Source: Bacteroidales bacterium
GTDB taxonomy: Bacteria; Bacteroidota; Bacteroidia; Bacteroidales; UBA7960
Reading direction: 5' to 3'
Length of the DNA stretch: 64,000 nucleotides
Assembly (NCBI GenBank): GCA_007118495.1
Contig: SKRM01000024.1
Location: 1-64,000 of the forward strand
Both the position numbers and the translations under genes were made by a program. Below the pieces are notes generated by a model. It did no database searches and was not told the origin of the DNA. It saw only the letters and a program-made list of their open reading frames with translations. This document shows positions 18,701-26,424 of the stretch, one piece after another (positions within the stretch are counted from its first letter, which is position 1; each line of letters starts with the position of its first letter).

Positions 18701-19304
18701 TGAGGACACAAAGACCAACACTGCCGAAGCACTTTTCGTAGCTACTGCAGCCAACCCCTATCGGGATAATACATTGGTTGCCCTATTGTATCTAACACTG
18801 TCTGAACTTGAAAATTTGCTGGACAACCCCGAGCACCTCCATGACTTTGACACTGGCCCCCTTATGCTAAAATGGCCATTGCAGGACATTTTATCCCAGA
18901 CTGGTAAAAGCCGTGAAGACACCCTGGCAGACTTTTCTCTACTTAAAATTTTGTTGCGTTATCGGAATCAAATCATGTGTCGGAAATCAACTGTCAGCTA
19001 CAACCAGATCAATACATTGCTGTTGGATGATGAAGTCAGACAATTTCTGGGGATCAATAGTTACAAGGGAGTAGAATATTATAGCAAAGAGAAACTGGAA
19101 CAATTGGTCAAGTGGTTGTTTTCAGTTTACTATATCTCACTCAAAAAAAGAAGACCGGCACCACTGTCAGCTCCATTCGTCAAGGTAAAAACCCTTGAGG
19201 GTGCTCAGTTTTATACCGGTCTCCTTCAAAAATCATTCCGAGCCGGTTATCGCATGTCTGCCCTCAGAGAGATGCTGACAGCAGAAAATGGCTCAGCCGA
19301 TTAA
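15750..19304 (+). CDS. Large GH13 (alpha-amylase superfamily) protein, cytoplasmic
   Basis: The 1184-residue protein has no signal peptide. A helical N-terminal part of about 300 residues without recognised motif precedes a (beta/alpha)8 domain. Conserved region I is DMVPNHTG (~412). The nucleophile lies in IIRFDAAM (Asp532) and the acid/base in LLLAEAFW (Glu597). The third carboxylate is probably Asp658 in MSNPDEETA, where Pro replaces the usual His before Asp. A beta-sandwich-like part and a long helical C-terminal region (~850-1184) follow. It may act on maltodextrin/glycogen or transfer glucose to an acceptor. Its place 10 nt behind three lipid enzymes is unusual and suggests a linked product, but the reaction is not inferable. 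It is convergent with a lipoprotein gene. Confidence 0.88.
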   Translation: MELHISQKIRKQYQLDASLFSVRGNMLFSDFTAVRKFAHHWNLENPPSDHINALQLAASGLIHEVSHMVIMAIQSGKNISVFQKAIQSMEEKLGKAGLYSSLIDFVQTFPPSEVYRGRLKTTEYIDASTGERSNASILVEESMLLSLANENPANKALLPLFGISNLANPSSFIKQMEELEWFFNAYPLPRGQGEGLFSFLRRPFLHAPDNLEAQIDFILANWKKYLNTETIALIMRGKDFIREEAFADQGQVWGQAPSVVPVYGKEQATGSMPLGKSGFDAVGESARDYAEHQQFTPDTHWMPRVVLLAKNTYVWLDQLSKKYGRTISRLDQIPDKELEQMASWHINGLWLIGIWERSDASRKIKHQMGNHDATASAYALFDYQIASDLGGDEAWRDLHERATRFGIRLAGDMVPNHTGIFSKWVVEHPEYFIQTHEPPFPSYTFSGKNLSDNPNLEIRIEDGYYTKTDAAVVFQRIDKRLNNITYIYHGNDGTVMPWNDTAQLDMIKAEVREAVIAKIFDVARKFSIIRFDAAMTLAKKHFSRLWYPIPGSGGDIPSRASYSMTRDEFDSLFPVEFWREVVDRINQELPETLLLAEAFWFMEGYFVRTLGMHRVYNSAFMHMLKNEENEKYRDLITNTLEFEPDILKRYVNFMSNPDEETAIQQFGTGDKYFGVCILMNTLPGLPMFAHGQIEGFTEKYGMEYLRARYHETANEALLERHRREIFPLTGMRYLFSEVKHFHLFDYLDHQHSVNENVFAYINRHNHEKALILFNNTYDRANGYIERSVPRLPSDGSGKNTFSLSLGDALDLRDDDNTFYVLDEHISGLQYLYKGKDIHTHGFQWNLQGFEYRVFLSFDELTDHDGSIGQLHQHLQGQGTDNVKEALMRLQLSDIHSAFASIFDNQLIDALIKHLKAKKHLAGEENIKIKITDNFRHFATLVCSHENNPEASILEATALFDDSLQAFSAANSGTDLPAQNDLAFTEDTKTNTAEALFVATAANPYRDNTLVALLYLTLSELENLLDNPEHLHDFDTGPLMLKWPLQDILSQTGKSREDTLADFSLLKILLRYRNQIMCRKSTVSYNQINTLLLDDEVRQFLGINSYKGVEYYSKEKLEQLVKWLFSVYYISLKKRRPAPLSAPFVKVKTLEGAQFYTGLLQKSFRAGYRMSALREMLTAENGSAD

Positions 19305-19318
19305 AAAATTGCCTTTGG

Positions 19319-19891
19319 TTAAATGGGGTTGGTCAGATCAAAATCAGCCTGAAAGACTACTTCACCATCATATAACAACCTGTATGAAAATGTGGTCATT
19401 TGTTCATCAAGTACCACATGCCATTCGCGGCCATAGAACCCCTGAAGGAGTTCTCTTGAATATTCATCTTTCGGAAAATACTGTTCATAGGCCGTGCCTT
19501 TTCCATCAGCATATCCGCCATAAAGTGTTTGTGCATGGGGTGTTCCGTCAGGATAACTGTGATCATGCCTGAATCGCAACCTGCCATTTTCATTGATAAA
19601 CATCCAGGTACGTGAGGTATCATCAGACAAATGGAAGGGGATATGAACCAAATCCTCTTCGCATACTGTTACATGCATCACAAAATCAAGGTGTGCCCAG
19701 CTTTCACGACCATCAGCCATATAGGTTTCCTGGCCTCTGAACGATTGACCACAAAGACTTGCAAGATTATCCATGAAAGCCCTTTCCTCAGCTGAAAGCC
19801 CTGGCTCTGAAGCTTGTTCTTCTCTGGGTGCCTGTCCGCATGATGCCATTATAAACAATGCCAGCGTTGCAATAAAAAAATTTTTGTACAT
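19319..19891 (-). CDS. Unrecognised lipoprotein, paralogue of the gene at 24950-25540
   Basis: The N terminus is a lipoprotein signal (lipobox MASC, Cys18). The 190-residue product belongs to no family I recognise but is clearly homologous to the lipoprotein at 24950-25540. Shared blocks include LASLCGQSF, a WAHLD-x-VMHV block, a HIPFH block, SRTWMF, GRLRFRHDH followed by YPDGTP, LYGGYAD and a final DFDLTNP. The conserved Cys, His and Trp-rich blocks suggest a small beta-rich periplasmic domain. Loss of signal and attachment to the membrane are likely; function is unknown. A degenerate -7 box (TACATTCG on the minus strand, 19927-19934) is the only promoter candidate. Confidence 0.85.
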   Translation of the reverse strand: MYKNFFIATLALFIMASCGQAPREEQASEPGLSAEERAFMDNLASLCGQSFRGQETYMADGRESWAHLDFVMHVTVCEEDLVHIPFHLSDDTSRTWMFINENGRLRFRHDHSYPDGTPHAQTLYGGYADGKGTAYEQYFPKDEYSRELLQGFYGREWHVVLDEQMTTFSYRLLYDGEVVFQADFDLTNPI

Positions 19892-20001
19892 CTTTTGTTT
19901 TTTTGGTGAATGATTGAAATGGATTACGAATGTACGATTTTTTCAAAAACCCCTGTAACTTTTCAATGCTGAAGCCGTCTTATGTCTGAAAAGCAAAAGA
20001 A

Positions 20002-20754
20002 ATGACTGCCATGAATAACATATACAAAACAAACCGGGCCATCCTTATGATCGTACTGCTGGTTTCGGGCCTCCTGCTGCAAGCGTGCTATGTAGGGAGC
20101 ACCAATGTGGTAAGAGGAGATGGCCAGGTGCTGGCCAAAACACACAGACTTGAAAATTTCAGGCACATCGACATACAGGGGATGTTTGACATTCAGGTCT
20201 CAAGGGGCGATGATACTTCAGTGGTTCTGGAAACAGATGAAAATCTTCACGAACTTACATCCATTGAAGTCAGAGACAATACCCTCTTTATCTGGACAGA
20301 AAAAGACGTAGTCATCAGACCCACAAAAATGGAGTTGAAGATCACCTTTGCACAGTTGGACGAAATTCATATTGGAGGAGCCTGTAAGCTACACGCTGCA
20401 GAGACCTTGATTGCAGACAGGCTGCAACTGCAGGTGAGTGGTGCCGCTGATATCGACCTTGACCTCAATGTAACAGACTTGATCACCTCAATCTCAGGAG
20501 CAGCCAACATTCAGCTTGCGGGCATAGCTTCATCCCATCATATCAGCTTATCCGGAGCAAGCAATATGCGGGCAGAAAGCCTCAGAACAGAGCAAACCAA
20601 CATCAGGGTGTCAGGAGCAGGTTCAGCGCATGTTTTTGCCACAGAGAAATTACATGCCTCACTCAGCGGCGTTGGCAACATCAGGTACTACGGTAACCCC
20701 CGTCAGGTAACTACAGATAAATCGGGACTGGGGTCTATCAGAAGTGCAAATTAA
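20002..20754 (+). CDS. GIN/DUF2807-domain lipoprotein
   Basis: The 250-residue protein has a lipoprotein signal (LLLQAC, Cys29) followed by a DUF2807 'head GIN' domain, recognised from the start motif EN-F-x-x-I-D-I-x-G-M-F and the repeated short blocks LQVSGAAD, TSISGAAN, ISLSGASN and IRVSGAGS, each one turn of a right-handed beta-solenoid. Such proteins are abundant on the cell surface or in the periplasm of Bacteroidota, with no firm function. ATGs at 20002 and 20011 are both possible starts. It is followed 36 nt later by a second GIN protein, so they are probably co-transcribed. Confidence 0.88.
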   Translation: MTAMNNIYKTNRAILMIVLLVSGLLLQACYVGSTNVVRGDGQVLAKTHRLENFRHIDIQGMFDIQVSRGDDTSVVLETDENLHELTSIEVRDNTLFIWTEKDVVIRPTKMELKITFAQLDEIHIGGACKLHAAETLIADRLQLQVSGAADIDLDLNVTDLITSISGAANIQLAGIASSHHISLSGASNMRAESLRTEQTNIRVSGAGSAHVFATEKLHASLSGVGNIRYYGNPRQVTTDKSGLGSIRSAN

Positions 20755-20790
20755 GTTCATACAATTACGAATAATCGAAAAAACAAAGCC

Positions 20791-22260
20791 ATGAAAACAA
20801 TAAAAAACATGATTATGCTGGCATTCCTTATTCTGCCTGCAGGGCTATTGGCCCAGGATATAAAAGAGGAACGCTATATGCCAGATCTTCAATTTACTGG
20901 TATCGAGACAACCAGCATATTTAAGATCACTATTGAGCAGGCAGACAACTATTCTATTATAGTTGAAGCACCTGAAGAACATATTGATGATATCATGACT
21001 TACGTAAGCAATGGGGTACTGAATATTGAATATACAGGCAACCAGCGGAATGTGCGTGGCTTAAAGGTGCATCTCCAGCTTCCGGTCATTGATTATTTAC
21101 ATGTTGGTGGAGCAACCGAATTAACCGGCTTGCATACCATTGAGGCCAGCAGGCTCAAATTAGTGGTTTCAGGAGCTGCAAGCATTGAACTGGATGTGGA
21201 GGCTGAGCGTCTTGCTACAACAGTGAGCGGAGCATCCCGGATAACACTTTCAGGATTAGCCGGAAGGCACGAATTGATTGCCAGTGGTGTTTCTCAGGTA
21301 AGGGCCTATAATCTGTCAACAGATATAACAAATGTGCAAACCTCAGGAACAGCCACAGCCAGGGTCACTGTGCATGAAAGCATTGCAGCTGAAGCCAGTG
21401 GTACCTCAAGTATCATGGTAAGAGGCAATCCAGAAGTCACCCGCTACAATAAATCAACGGCAGCCACCATTCGGGGCATAGACAGAGCAGCTGCAACCAC
21501 ACGGACAGCAGCCCCCACCACAAAAGCCAGTTCAGACACCCTGGTCATCAGGATGGGGAATCGCGAAGTAACCATGATTGACGGTCGCCGGGTGAGTACC
21601 AGAACCATTTCACGGGCAAGCTGGAATTCAACATGGACAGGTCTTTACCTGGGGGTGAATGGCTATCTTACTCCTGATAACAGCCTCGATTTAAAACCTG
21701 AAGACGCATACTTAGATCTTGAATACAATAATTCCATTTCTGTTAACCTCAACTTATGGCAACAAAACCTCAGCCTTTCCAGGGGAAGCAACAGCGCATT
21801 GGGGATGTACACAGGACTGGGATTCAGTTGGAATAACTATAGGTTCAAGAACAATATCAGGTTGGTGCATGAAGATGACCAGATAGGATATATAACTGAC
21901 TCAGAGCATAATTTCAAGAAAAATAAACTCACTGTTTCACATCTGAATATCCCGCTGATGATCGAATTCCAGAGCAGTCAGCGTAACCCGCGCAGCCAGT
22001 TTCATATGTCGGCCGGGGTGAACCTTGGCATCAGATTGCGGAGCCATACCAAGCAGGTTTATACCTCAGACGGAAGCAAGGTAAAGGACAAGGATTTCCA
22101 GGATTTTCACCTGGCGCCATTTCGCTATGAGGCCATCGCCAGGGTCGGATGGGGAAAGCTTAACCTTTTTGCAAGCTATGCTCTCAACGAGATGTTCAGA
22201 GAGGACAAAGGCCCGGAGATACACCCATTTAGTTTAGGGATACGGGTCTTAAACTTCTGA
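20791..22260 (+). CDS. GIN/DUF2807 domain fused to C-terminal outer-membrane beta-barrel
   Basis: The 489-residue protein begins with a signal peptide (residues 1-21, ending GLLAQ). Residues ~30-215 form a DUF2807 beta-solenoid with repeats such as LVVSGAAS, TTVSGAS and VQTSGTAT. A Thr/Ala-rich linker (~225-245) follows, then a PorT/OmpW-like beta-barrel region (~275-489) with alternating hydrophobic strands and aromatic ends (GLYLGVNGY, GMYTGLGFSWN, MSAGVNLGIR, final FSLGIRVLNF). The domain order suggests a periplasmic or surface solenoid held by a small barrel. It lies directly behind a GIN lipoprotein and before a strong terminator. Confidence 0.88.
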   Translation: MKTIKNMIMLAFLILPAGLLAQDIKEERYMPDLQFTGIETTSIFKITIEQADNYSIIVEAPEEHIDDIMTYVSNGVLNIEYTGNQRNVRGLKVHLQLPVIDYLHVGGATELTGLHTIEASRLKLVVSGAASIELDVEAERLATTVSGASRITLSGLAGRHELIASGVSQVRAYNLSTDITNVQTSGTATARVTVHESIAAEASGTSSIMVRGNPEVTRYNKSTAATIRGIDRAAATTRTAAPTTKASSDTLVIRMGNREVTMIDGRRVSTRTISRASWNSTWTGLYLGVNGYLTPDNSLDLKPEDAYLDLEYNNSISVNLNLWQQNLSLSRGSNSALGMYTGLGFSWNNYRFKNNIRLVHEDDQIGYITDSEHNFKKNKLTVSHLNIPLMIEFQSSQRNPRSQFHMSAGVNLGIRLRSHTKQVYTSDGSKVKDKDFQDFHLAPFRYEAIARVGWGKLNLFASYALNEMFREDKGPEIHPFSLGIRVLNF

Positions 22261-22303
22261 TCAATTTTTATTATCGCTCTTTTTAATGTGGTTGGTTTTT
22301 GGG

Positions 22304-22333
22304 ACAGCCGGTGGAAACACCGGCTGTTTTTTT
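22304..22333 (+). terminator. Strong rho-independent terminator after GIN genes
   Basis: A perfect 10-bp stem (ACAGCCGGTG at 22304-22313 with its complement at 22318-22327) encloses a GAAA tetraloop and runs into eight T residues. It ends the GIN-domain operon before yebC. Confidence 0.95.
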
Positions 22334-22355
22334 GATCATAAAGTTGAGAATTGAT

Positions 22356-22363
22356 TAATTTTG
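22356..22363 (+). promoter_or_regulatory. Candidate promoter for yebC (Bacteroidota -7 box)
   Basis: TAATTTTG matches TAnnTTTG exactly, with TTTG 21 nt further upstream (22331-22334) as a possible -33 element inside the T-run of the terminator. The leader would be about 10 nt. Confidence 0.6.
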
Positions 22364-22379
22364 AGAAAAAATTCCACAT

Positions 22380-23135
22380 ATGGCAGGTCACAGTAAATGG
22401 TCAACAATTAAACGCAAGAAGGGCGCTCTTGATGCCAGGCGTTCAAAGATCTTCTCCAGAATTGTAAAAGAGATCAACATCTCAGTTAAGGAAGGCGGTA
22501 ATGACCCTGCAGGCAATCCACGACTCAGGCTGGCAATAGCCAATGCGAAGGGTGTTAACATGCCCAAAGACAACATCCAAAGAGCTATATCCAAGGCCGG
22601 AGATAAAGATGCTGCCAGTTTTCAGGAAGTAACTTACGAAGGTTATGCCAATTTCGGGGTGGCGGTTTATGTTGAGTGTCTCACCGATAATATTCAGCGT
22701 ACTGTGGCCAATATCAGATCATACTTCAACAAACACAACGGCAAACTTGAAACCAACGGGGCACTTTCTTTTCTGTTTGACAGGAAAGGGGTTTTCACCC
22801 TGCCAGAAAAAAGCCCGCATGATAAAGACATGGAAGAAGATGATTTTATGATGGAAGTCATAGATGCCGGTGCTGAGGATGTTGAAAAAGAAGATGGCTT
22901 TTTTACCATTTATACGGCCATGGAAGACTTTGGAAAAATGATAAAAAAGCTTGAAGAAATGGAGCTGGAGGCAGAAAACGCTGAGCTACAACGAATTCCA
23001 AAAACCACGACAAGGCTTGATCCGGAAAATGCCCGAAAAGTACTCAAGCTGATAGATATGTTTGAAGATGATGATGATGTTCAGAACGTTTTCCACAACC
23101 TGGAACTTACCGATGAGATCATAGCTGATATGTAA
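22380..23135 (+). CDS. yebC: YebC/PmpR (TACO1) family protein
   Basis: The N terminus MAGHSKWSTIKRKKGALD is the diagnostic start of the family, and the 251-residue length is typical. Three domains are expected: a helical N-terminal domain and two alpha/beta domains (with the YEGYANFGVAVYVE segment in the middle). YebC proteins were first called transcription regulators. More recent work on YebC/TACO1 assigns a role in ribosome function at difficult sequences such as polyproline. The C terminus has a very acidic segment (MFEDDDDVQNVF). It is monocistronic with its own promoter and convergent with the ABC ATPase gene, leaving only 3 nt between stops. Confidence 0.95.
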   Translation: MAGHSKWSTIKRKKGALDARRSKIFSRIVKEINISVKEGGNDPAGNPRLRLAIANAKGVNMPKDNIQRAISKAGDKDAASFQEVTYEGYANFGVAVYVECLTDNIQRTVANIRSYFNKHNGKLETNGALSFLFDRKGVFTLPEKSPHDKDMEEDDFMMEVIDAGAEDVEKEDGFFTIYTAMEDFGKMIKKLEEMELEAENAELQRIPKTTTRLDPENARKVLKLIDMFEDDDDVQNVFHNLELTDEIIADM

Positions 23136-23138
23136 ACA

Positions 23139-24860
23139 TCAATGTATAGGAATTGCTTCAATAAGTTTTCTTGTATAATTATTCCCTGGATTGGCATAGA
23201 GGGCATCGGCCTCATTTATATCAACGAGCCGGCCCTGGTACATGACCATTACCCTGTCTGACATATATTTTACAACCGACAAGTCATGTGAGATAAAAAT
23301 ATAGGTCAAACCAAACTCTTCTTTGAGGTCATTGAGCAAATTCAATACCTGCGCCTGTACAGACACATCAAGGGCAGAGACAGACTCATCGCACACAATA
23401 AAATCAGGATGCATGACAAGCGCCCTTGCAATACAAATTCTTTGCCGTTGCCCACCCGAGAACTCATGAGGATACCTGTCAAAATGCCTTGCTTCAAGTC
23501 CTACTTTCTCAAGAAGCCAGATAATCCTGTCCTTTCTTTGCTTTTTCCCTTCAAGAACACCGTGCACCTGCATGGGTTCCATCAAGGCACTGCCAATGCT
23601 AATTCCGGGTGTCAGCGAAGCATAGGGGTCTTGGAATATGATCTGAAATCTGGTTCTTAATTTTCGCAGCTCTTTTGCAGACAGTGCAGCCAGGTTAATG
23701 CCACTATAAACTACCTGCCCTTCTCCTGGGCGAACCAATTGCATAATGCTGCGGCCCAGTGTGGTTTTACCGCATCCTGATTCTCCTACAAGCCCCAGTG
23801 TTTCACCCTTAAAAACGGTGAAACTTACATCATTAACAGCAGTAAATGACCTTGTGGGGCGACCCCACCAGTTACGGCCGGTAACAAAAGATACTTTGAG
23901 GTTCTTAACTGCAAGCAAAGGTTCAGAAGCATATATTTTTTCGTGTCTTACCAGACGCCTCTTTTGTGTCAGAGACAAATTTTTCTTCCAGATTCCCAGA
24001 CTGGCATTTGAAAGGAAGTCATCTACAATGGCAAGTCTTTCAGGACGCTCGCCCAGGGGTGGTCTGCAGGCGATCAATGCTTTTGTATACGGATGATCTG
24101 GGGTCTTAAATAGTTTTGTCGCCCTGCCCTGCTCCACCACATTGCCAAGCCGCATCACAGAAACCCTTGCTGAAAGCTCCTTTACCACCCCTAAATCATG
24201 CGATATAAACAATATGGACATCTGGTGTTTTAACTGCAGTGATTGCATGAGTTCAAGAATGCCTTTTTGAACGGTAACATCCAGAGCGGTGGTAGGCTCA
24301 TCGGCAATGAGCATCAATGGATCACAGGCCATGGCCATGGCAATCATTACCCTTTGTTTCTGTCCTCCTGAAAGTTCATGGGGCCATGCATTAAACGCTT
24401 TTAAAGGATCATCAAGTCTGACCTCATTGAACAACTCCATCACCCGATCCCTTGCCAGGTGGGAACTCATTCGCTTGTGCCATAAAAGGCTTTCCATGAC
24501 CTGCCACCCACAACGTCTGACGGGGTTAAGCGATGTCATGGGTTCTTGAAAAACCATGGATATGTACCTGCCCCTTATGGATTCCATGGCCGATGCAGGG
24601 ATCTTTAACAAATCTGAAGGCCCCATCAGCGGGTGGTTGAACCAGATCTCACCCGAAATAATATGTGCCGACTTGCGATTTAGCAAGCCCATGATGGCCA
24701 AGGCGGTAACCGATTTTCCCGAACCGGATTCACCTACCAGGCCATGGGTCTCACCTGACATAATATCCAGATTGACATTTTCAGTGGCCATTTGCAAACC
24801 ATCATCGGTGGTGAATGAAATGCTAAGGTTGCGCACTGAAATCAAATGCCCATTTGTCAT
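23139..24860 (-). CDS. Fused oligopeptide/dipeptide-type ABC transporter ATPase (DppD-DppF-like tandem)
   Basis: Two complete ATPase domains are joined. The first has Walker A GESGSGKS, signature LSGGQKQR and Walker B IADEPTTALD; the second has GESGCGKTT, FSGGQRQR and VCDESVSALD. Both domains end with the extended C-terminal motif of the oligopeptide/nickel family (HPYTKALIACRP and NNYTRKLIEAIP), so a peptide or nickel importer is likely. No permease or binding protein is nearby. A longer frame exists from TTG 24884, but that TTG lies inside a -7 box (24882-24889), so ATG 24860 is the likely start. The region is divergent from a lipoprotein gene. Confidence 0.92.
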   Translation of the reverse strand: MTNGHLISVRNLSISFTTDDGLQMATENVNLDIMSGETHGLVGESGSGKSVTALAIMGLLNRKSAHIISGEIWFNHPLMGPSDLLKIPASAMESIRGRYISMVFQEPMTSLNPVRRCGWQVMESLLWHKRMSSHLARDRVMELFNEVRLDDPLKAFNAWPHELSGGQKQRVMIAMAMACDPLMLIADEPTTALDVTVQKGILELMQSLQLKHQMSILFISHDLGVVKELSARVSVMRLGNVVEQGRATKLFKTPDHPYTKALIACRPPLGERPERLAIVDDFLSNASLGIWKKNLSLTQKRRLVRHEKIYASEPLLAVKNLKVSFVTGRNWWGRPTRSFTAVNDVSFTVFKGETLGLVGESGCGKTTLGRSIMQLVRPGEGQVVYSGINLAALSAKELRKLRTRFQIIFQDPYASLTPGISIGSALMEPMQVHGVLEGKKQRKDRIIWLLEKVGLEARHFDRYPHEFSGGQRQRICIARALVMHPDFIVCDESVSALDVSVQAQVLNLLNDLKEEFGLTYIFISHDLSVVKYMSDRVMVMYQGRLVDINEADALYANPGNNYTRKLIEAIPIH

Positions 24861-24881
24861 ATCCGCAGTTGTATGGAGTGA

Positions 24882-24889
24882 CAAACTTA
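24882..24889 (-). promoter_or_regulatory. Candidate promoter for the fused ABC ATPase gene
   Basis: On the minus strand the sequence reads TAAGTTTG, an exact TAnnTTTG box, 21 nt before ATG 24860. It overlaps the TTG at 24884 and so argues against the longer reading frame. A second box on the plus strand lies 11 nt away. Confidence 0.55.
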
Positions 24890-24900
24890 CAAAATAAGAT

Positions 24901-24908
24901 TATCTTTG
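24901..24908 (+). promoter_or_regulatory. Candidate promoter for lipoprotein gene at 24950
   Basis: TATCTTTG is an exact TAnnTTTG box 41 nt before the start codon. It is nearly back-to-back with the minus-strand box at 24882-24889. No good -33 element is seen. Confidence 0.55.
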
Positions 24909-24949
24909 CTTTCGTAAGACGTACATTTAATGCATAAAAACCAAGAACA

Positions 24950-25540
24950 ATGACAGGAAAAAAAACTGCCGTTTTACTACTTTTTGCATGCGTGATGGTG
25001 TCATGTGCAAGTGGCACCCGTGATCAGGCCGAGGTAACTGAGGCACCAGCGGGCCTTCTCATTTCAGAGGCTCAACAGTCATTTTTTGAGAACCTGGCCA
25101 GTCTCTGCGGACAATCTTTTGCCGGTCAGCAAATCTACCGCAGCCACCATGCTTCGGGATGGGCTCATTTAGACATGGTTATGCATGTTGCCCTTTGTGA
25201 AGATGACCGCATCCATATCCCCTTTCATGTTGGATCAGATCAGTCAAGAACATGGATGTTCCTGGTTGAGGATGGTAGACTCCGTTTCCGGCACGATCAT
25301 CGCTACCCTGATGGCACACCTGAAGAGGAAAGCCTATACGGAGGATATGCCGATATTTCCGGCACGGCCTTTGTACAACATTTCCCAGCAGATGAATATA
25401 CAGCCCAGCTGATTGAAGGAGGAGGTGGCAACATCTGGACAGTGATGATTGACGAAGCCTTCACCACATTCACCTACCGCCTTGAACGGGATGGAGAGAA
25501 GAGGCTTAGGGTTGATTTTGATTTGACTAACCCTCTCTGA
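24950..25540 (+). CDS. Unrecognised lipoprotein, paralogue of the gene at 19319-19891
   Basis: The lipobox (MVSC, Cys19) marks a lipoprotein. The 196-residue product shares long blocks with the lipoprotein 5 kb to the left: LASLCGQSF, WAHLDMVMHV, HIPFH, SRTWMF, GRLRFRHDH, YPDGTP, LYGGYAD and a final DFDLTNP. The two differ mainly in the N-terminal linker and near residues 165-180. The matching ends and strong conservation suggest a duplicated single-domain family; I know no function. It is the first of four same-strand genes with an alpha/beta hydrolase, a TonB-C-domain protein and QueD. Confidence 0.88.
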   Translation: MTGKKTAVLLLFACVMVSCASGTRDQAEVTEAPAGLLISEAQQSFFENLASLCGQSFAGQQIYRSHHASGWAHLDMVMHVALCEDDRIHIPFHVGSDQSRTWMFLVEDGRLRFRHDHRYPDGTPEEESLYGGYADISGTAFVQHFPADEYTAQLIEGGGGNIWTVMIDEAFTTFTYRLERDGEKRLRVDFDLTNPL

Positions 25541-25544
25541 TGTG

Positions 25545-26417
25545 ATGAATTTGCAACTACAAAAAAATGGCACAGATGTTACCAAAAAGGTTGACAATCG
25601 GCCAAATCCTGAACATACCCCATTAAGCGGAGCCAGGTTATATTACAAAACGTATATCAAAGGGCCCGAAGCTCCCTGGGTAACATTAATTCATGGTGTT
25701 GGAGGAAGCTCTGTTATCTGGTTCAGACAAATCCGTGATTTCTCCCTGCATTTCAATTTACTTGTGGTAGATCTGCGCGGGCATGGCCGCTCACGTGATC
25801 TCTTTACTGCATATATGGGCAGGGATTATACCTTCGAAGATATCAGCATGGATGTTTTGGATGTGCTTGATCACCTAAATATCAAAAAAAGCCATTTTGT
25901 GGGTGTATCTCTGGGCACCATTCTGATCCGTGTCATTGCTGAACTTGATCCGGAGCGCGTAGAGTCAATGGTACTGGCCGGAGCCATCACCAGGCTGAAT
26001 ATCAGGTCTCGTTTTCTGGTGTGGGTAGCCAAGGTGTTTAAGCCTGTTATTCCCTTCATGTGGCTATACCGGCTCATGGCAAGGATACTTATGCCCAGCA
26101 AACGACATAAAGAAAGCCGCTATCTTTTCATCAAAGAAGCACAAAAAATATACAGGCGTGAAATTAACCGCTGGTTCAAGATGCTAAGGAATGTTAATCC
26201 GCTGCTTCAGTATCAGCAGGAACAAAACCCCCACATCGCTACCCTTTACCTGATGGGAGATGAAGACCACCTCTTTTTAAGGCCTGTAAGAGAACTGGTA
26301 AAGCACAACGATATGGCTACGCTGATCACCATCAGTAACTCAGGCCACGTTTGCAATGTTGATCAGCCATTTGACTTTAACAGACACACCATTGATTTCA
26401 TAAAAAACAAGGGTTAA
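25545..26417 (+). CDS. Alpha/beta-hydrolase fold protein
   Basis: The 290-residue cytoplasmic protein has the oxyanion loop HGVGGSS (~50), the nucleophile elbow GVSLG (Ser122), an acidic residue in MGDEDHLF and the catalytic histidine in SNSGHVCNVDQP. A Lys/Arg-rich lid region between about 150 and 215 is typical of esterases and carboxylester hydrolases. The substrate is unknown. Four nt after the lipoprotein stop, so probably translated together. GTG 25542 is also possible, but ATG 25545 follows at once. Confidence 0.88.
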   Translation: MNLQLQKNGTDVTKKVDNRPNPEHTPLSGARLYYKTYIKGPEAPWVTLIHGVGGSSVIWFRQIRDFSLHFNLLVVDLRGHGRSRDLFTAYMGRDYTFEDISMDVLDVLDHLNIKKSHFVGVSLGTILIRVIAELDPERVESMVLAGAITRLNIRSRFLVWVAKVFKPVIPFMWLYRLMARILMPSKRHKESRYLFIKEAQKIYRREINRWFKMLRNVNPLLQYQQEQNPHIATLYLMGDEDHLFLRPVRELVKHNDMATLITISNSGHVCNVDQPFDFNRHTIDFIKNKG

Positions 26418-26424
26418 CTCCAGT

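Noticed and set aside
24861-24884. TTG start of the fused ABC ATPase
   Set aside because: It lies in a -7 promoter box and adds eight residues without similarity.
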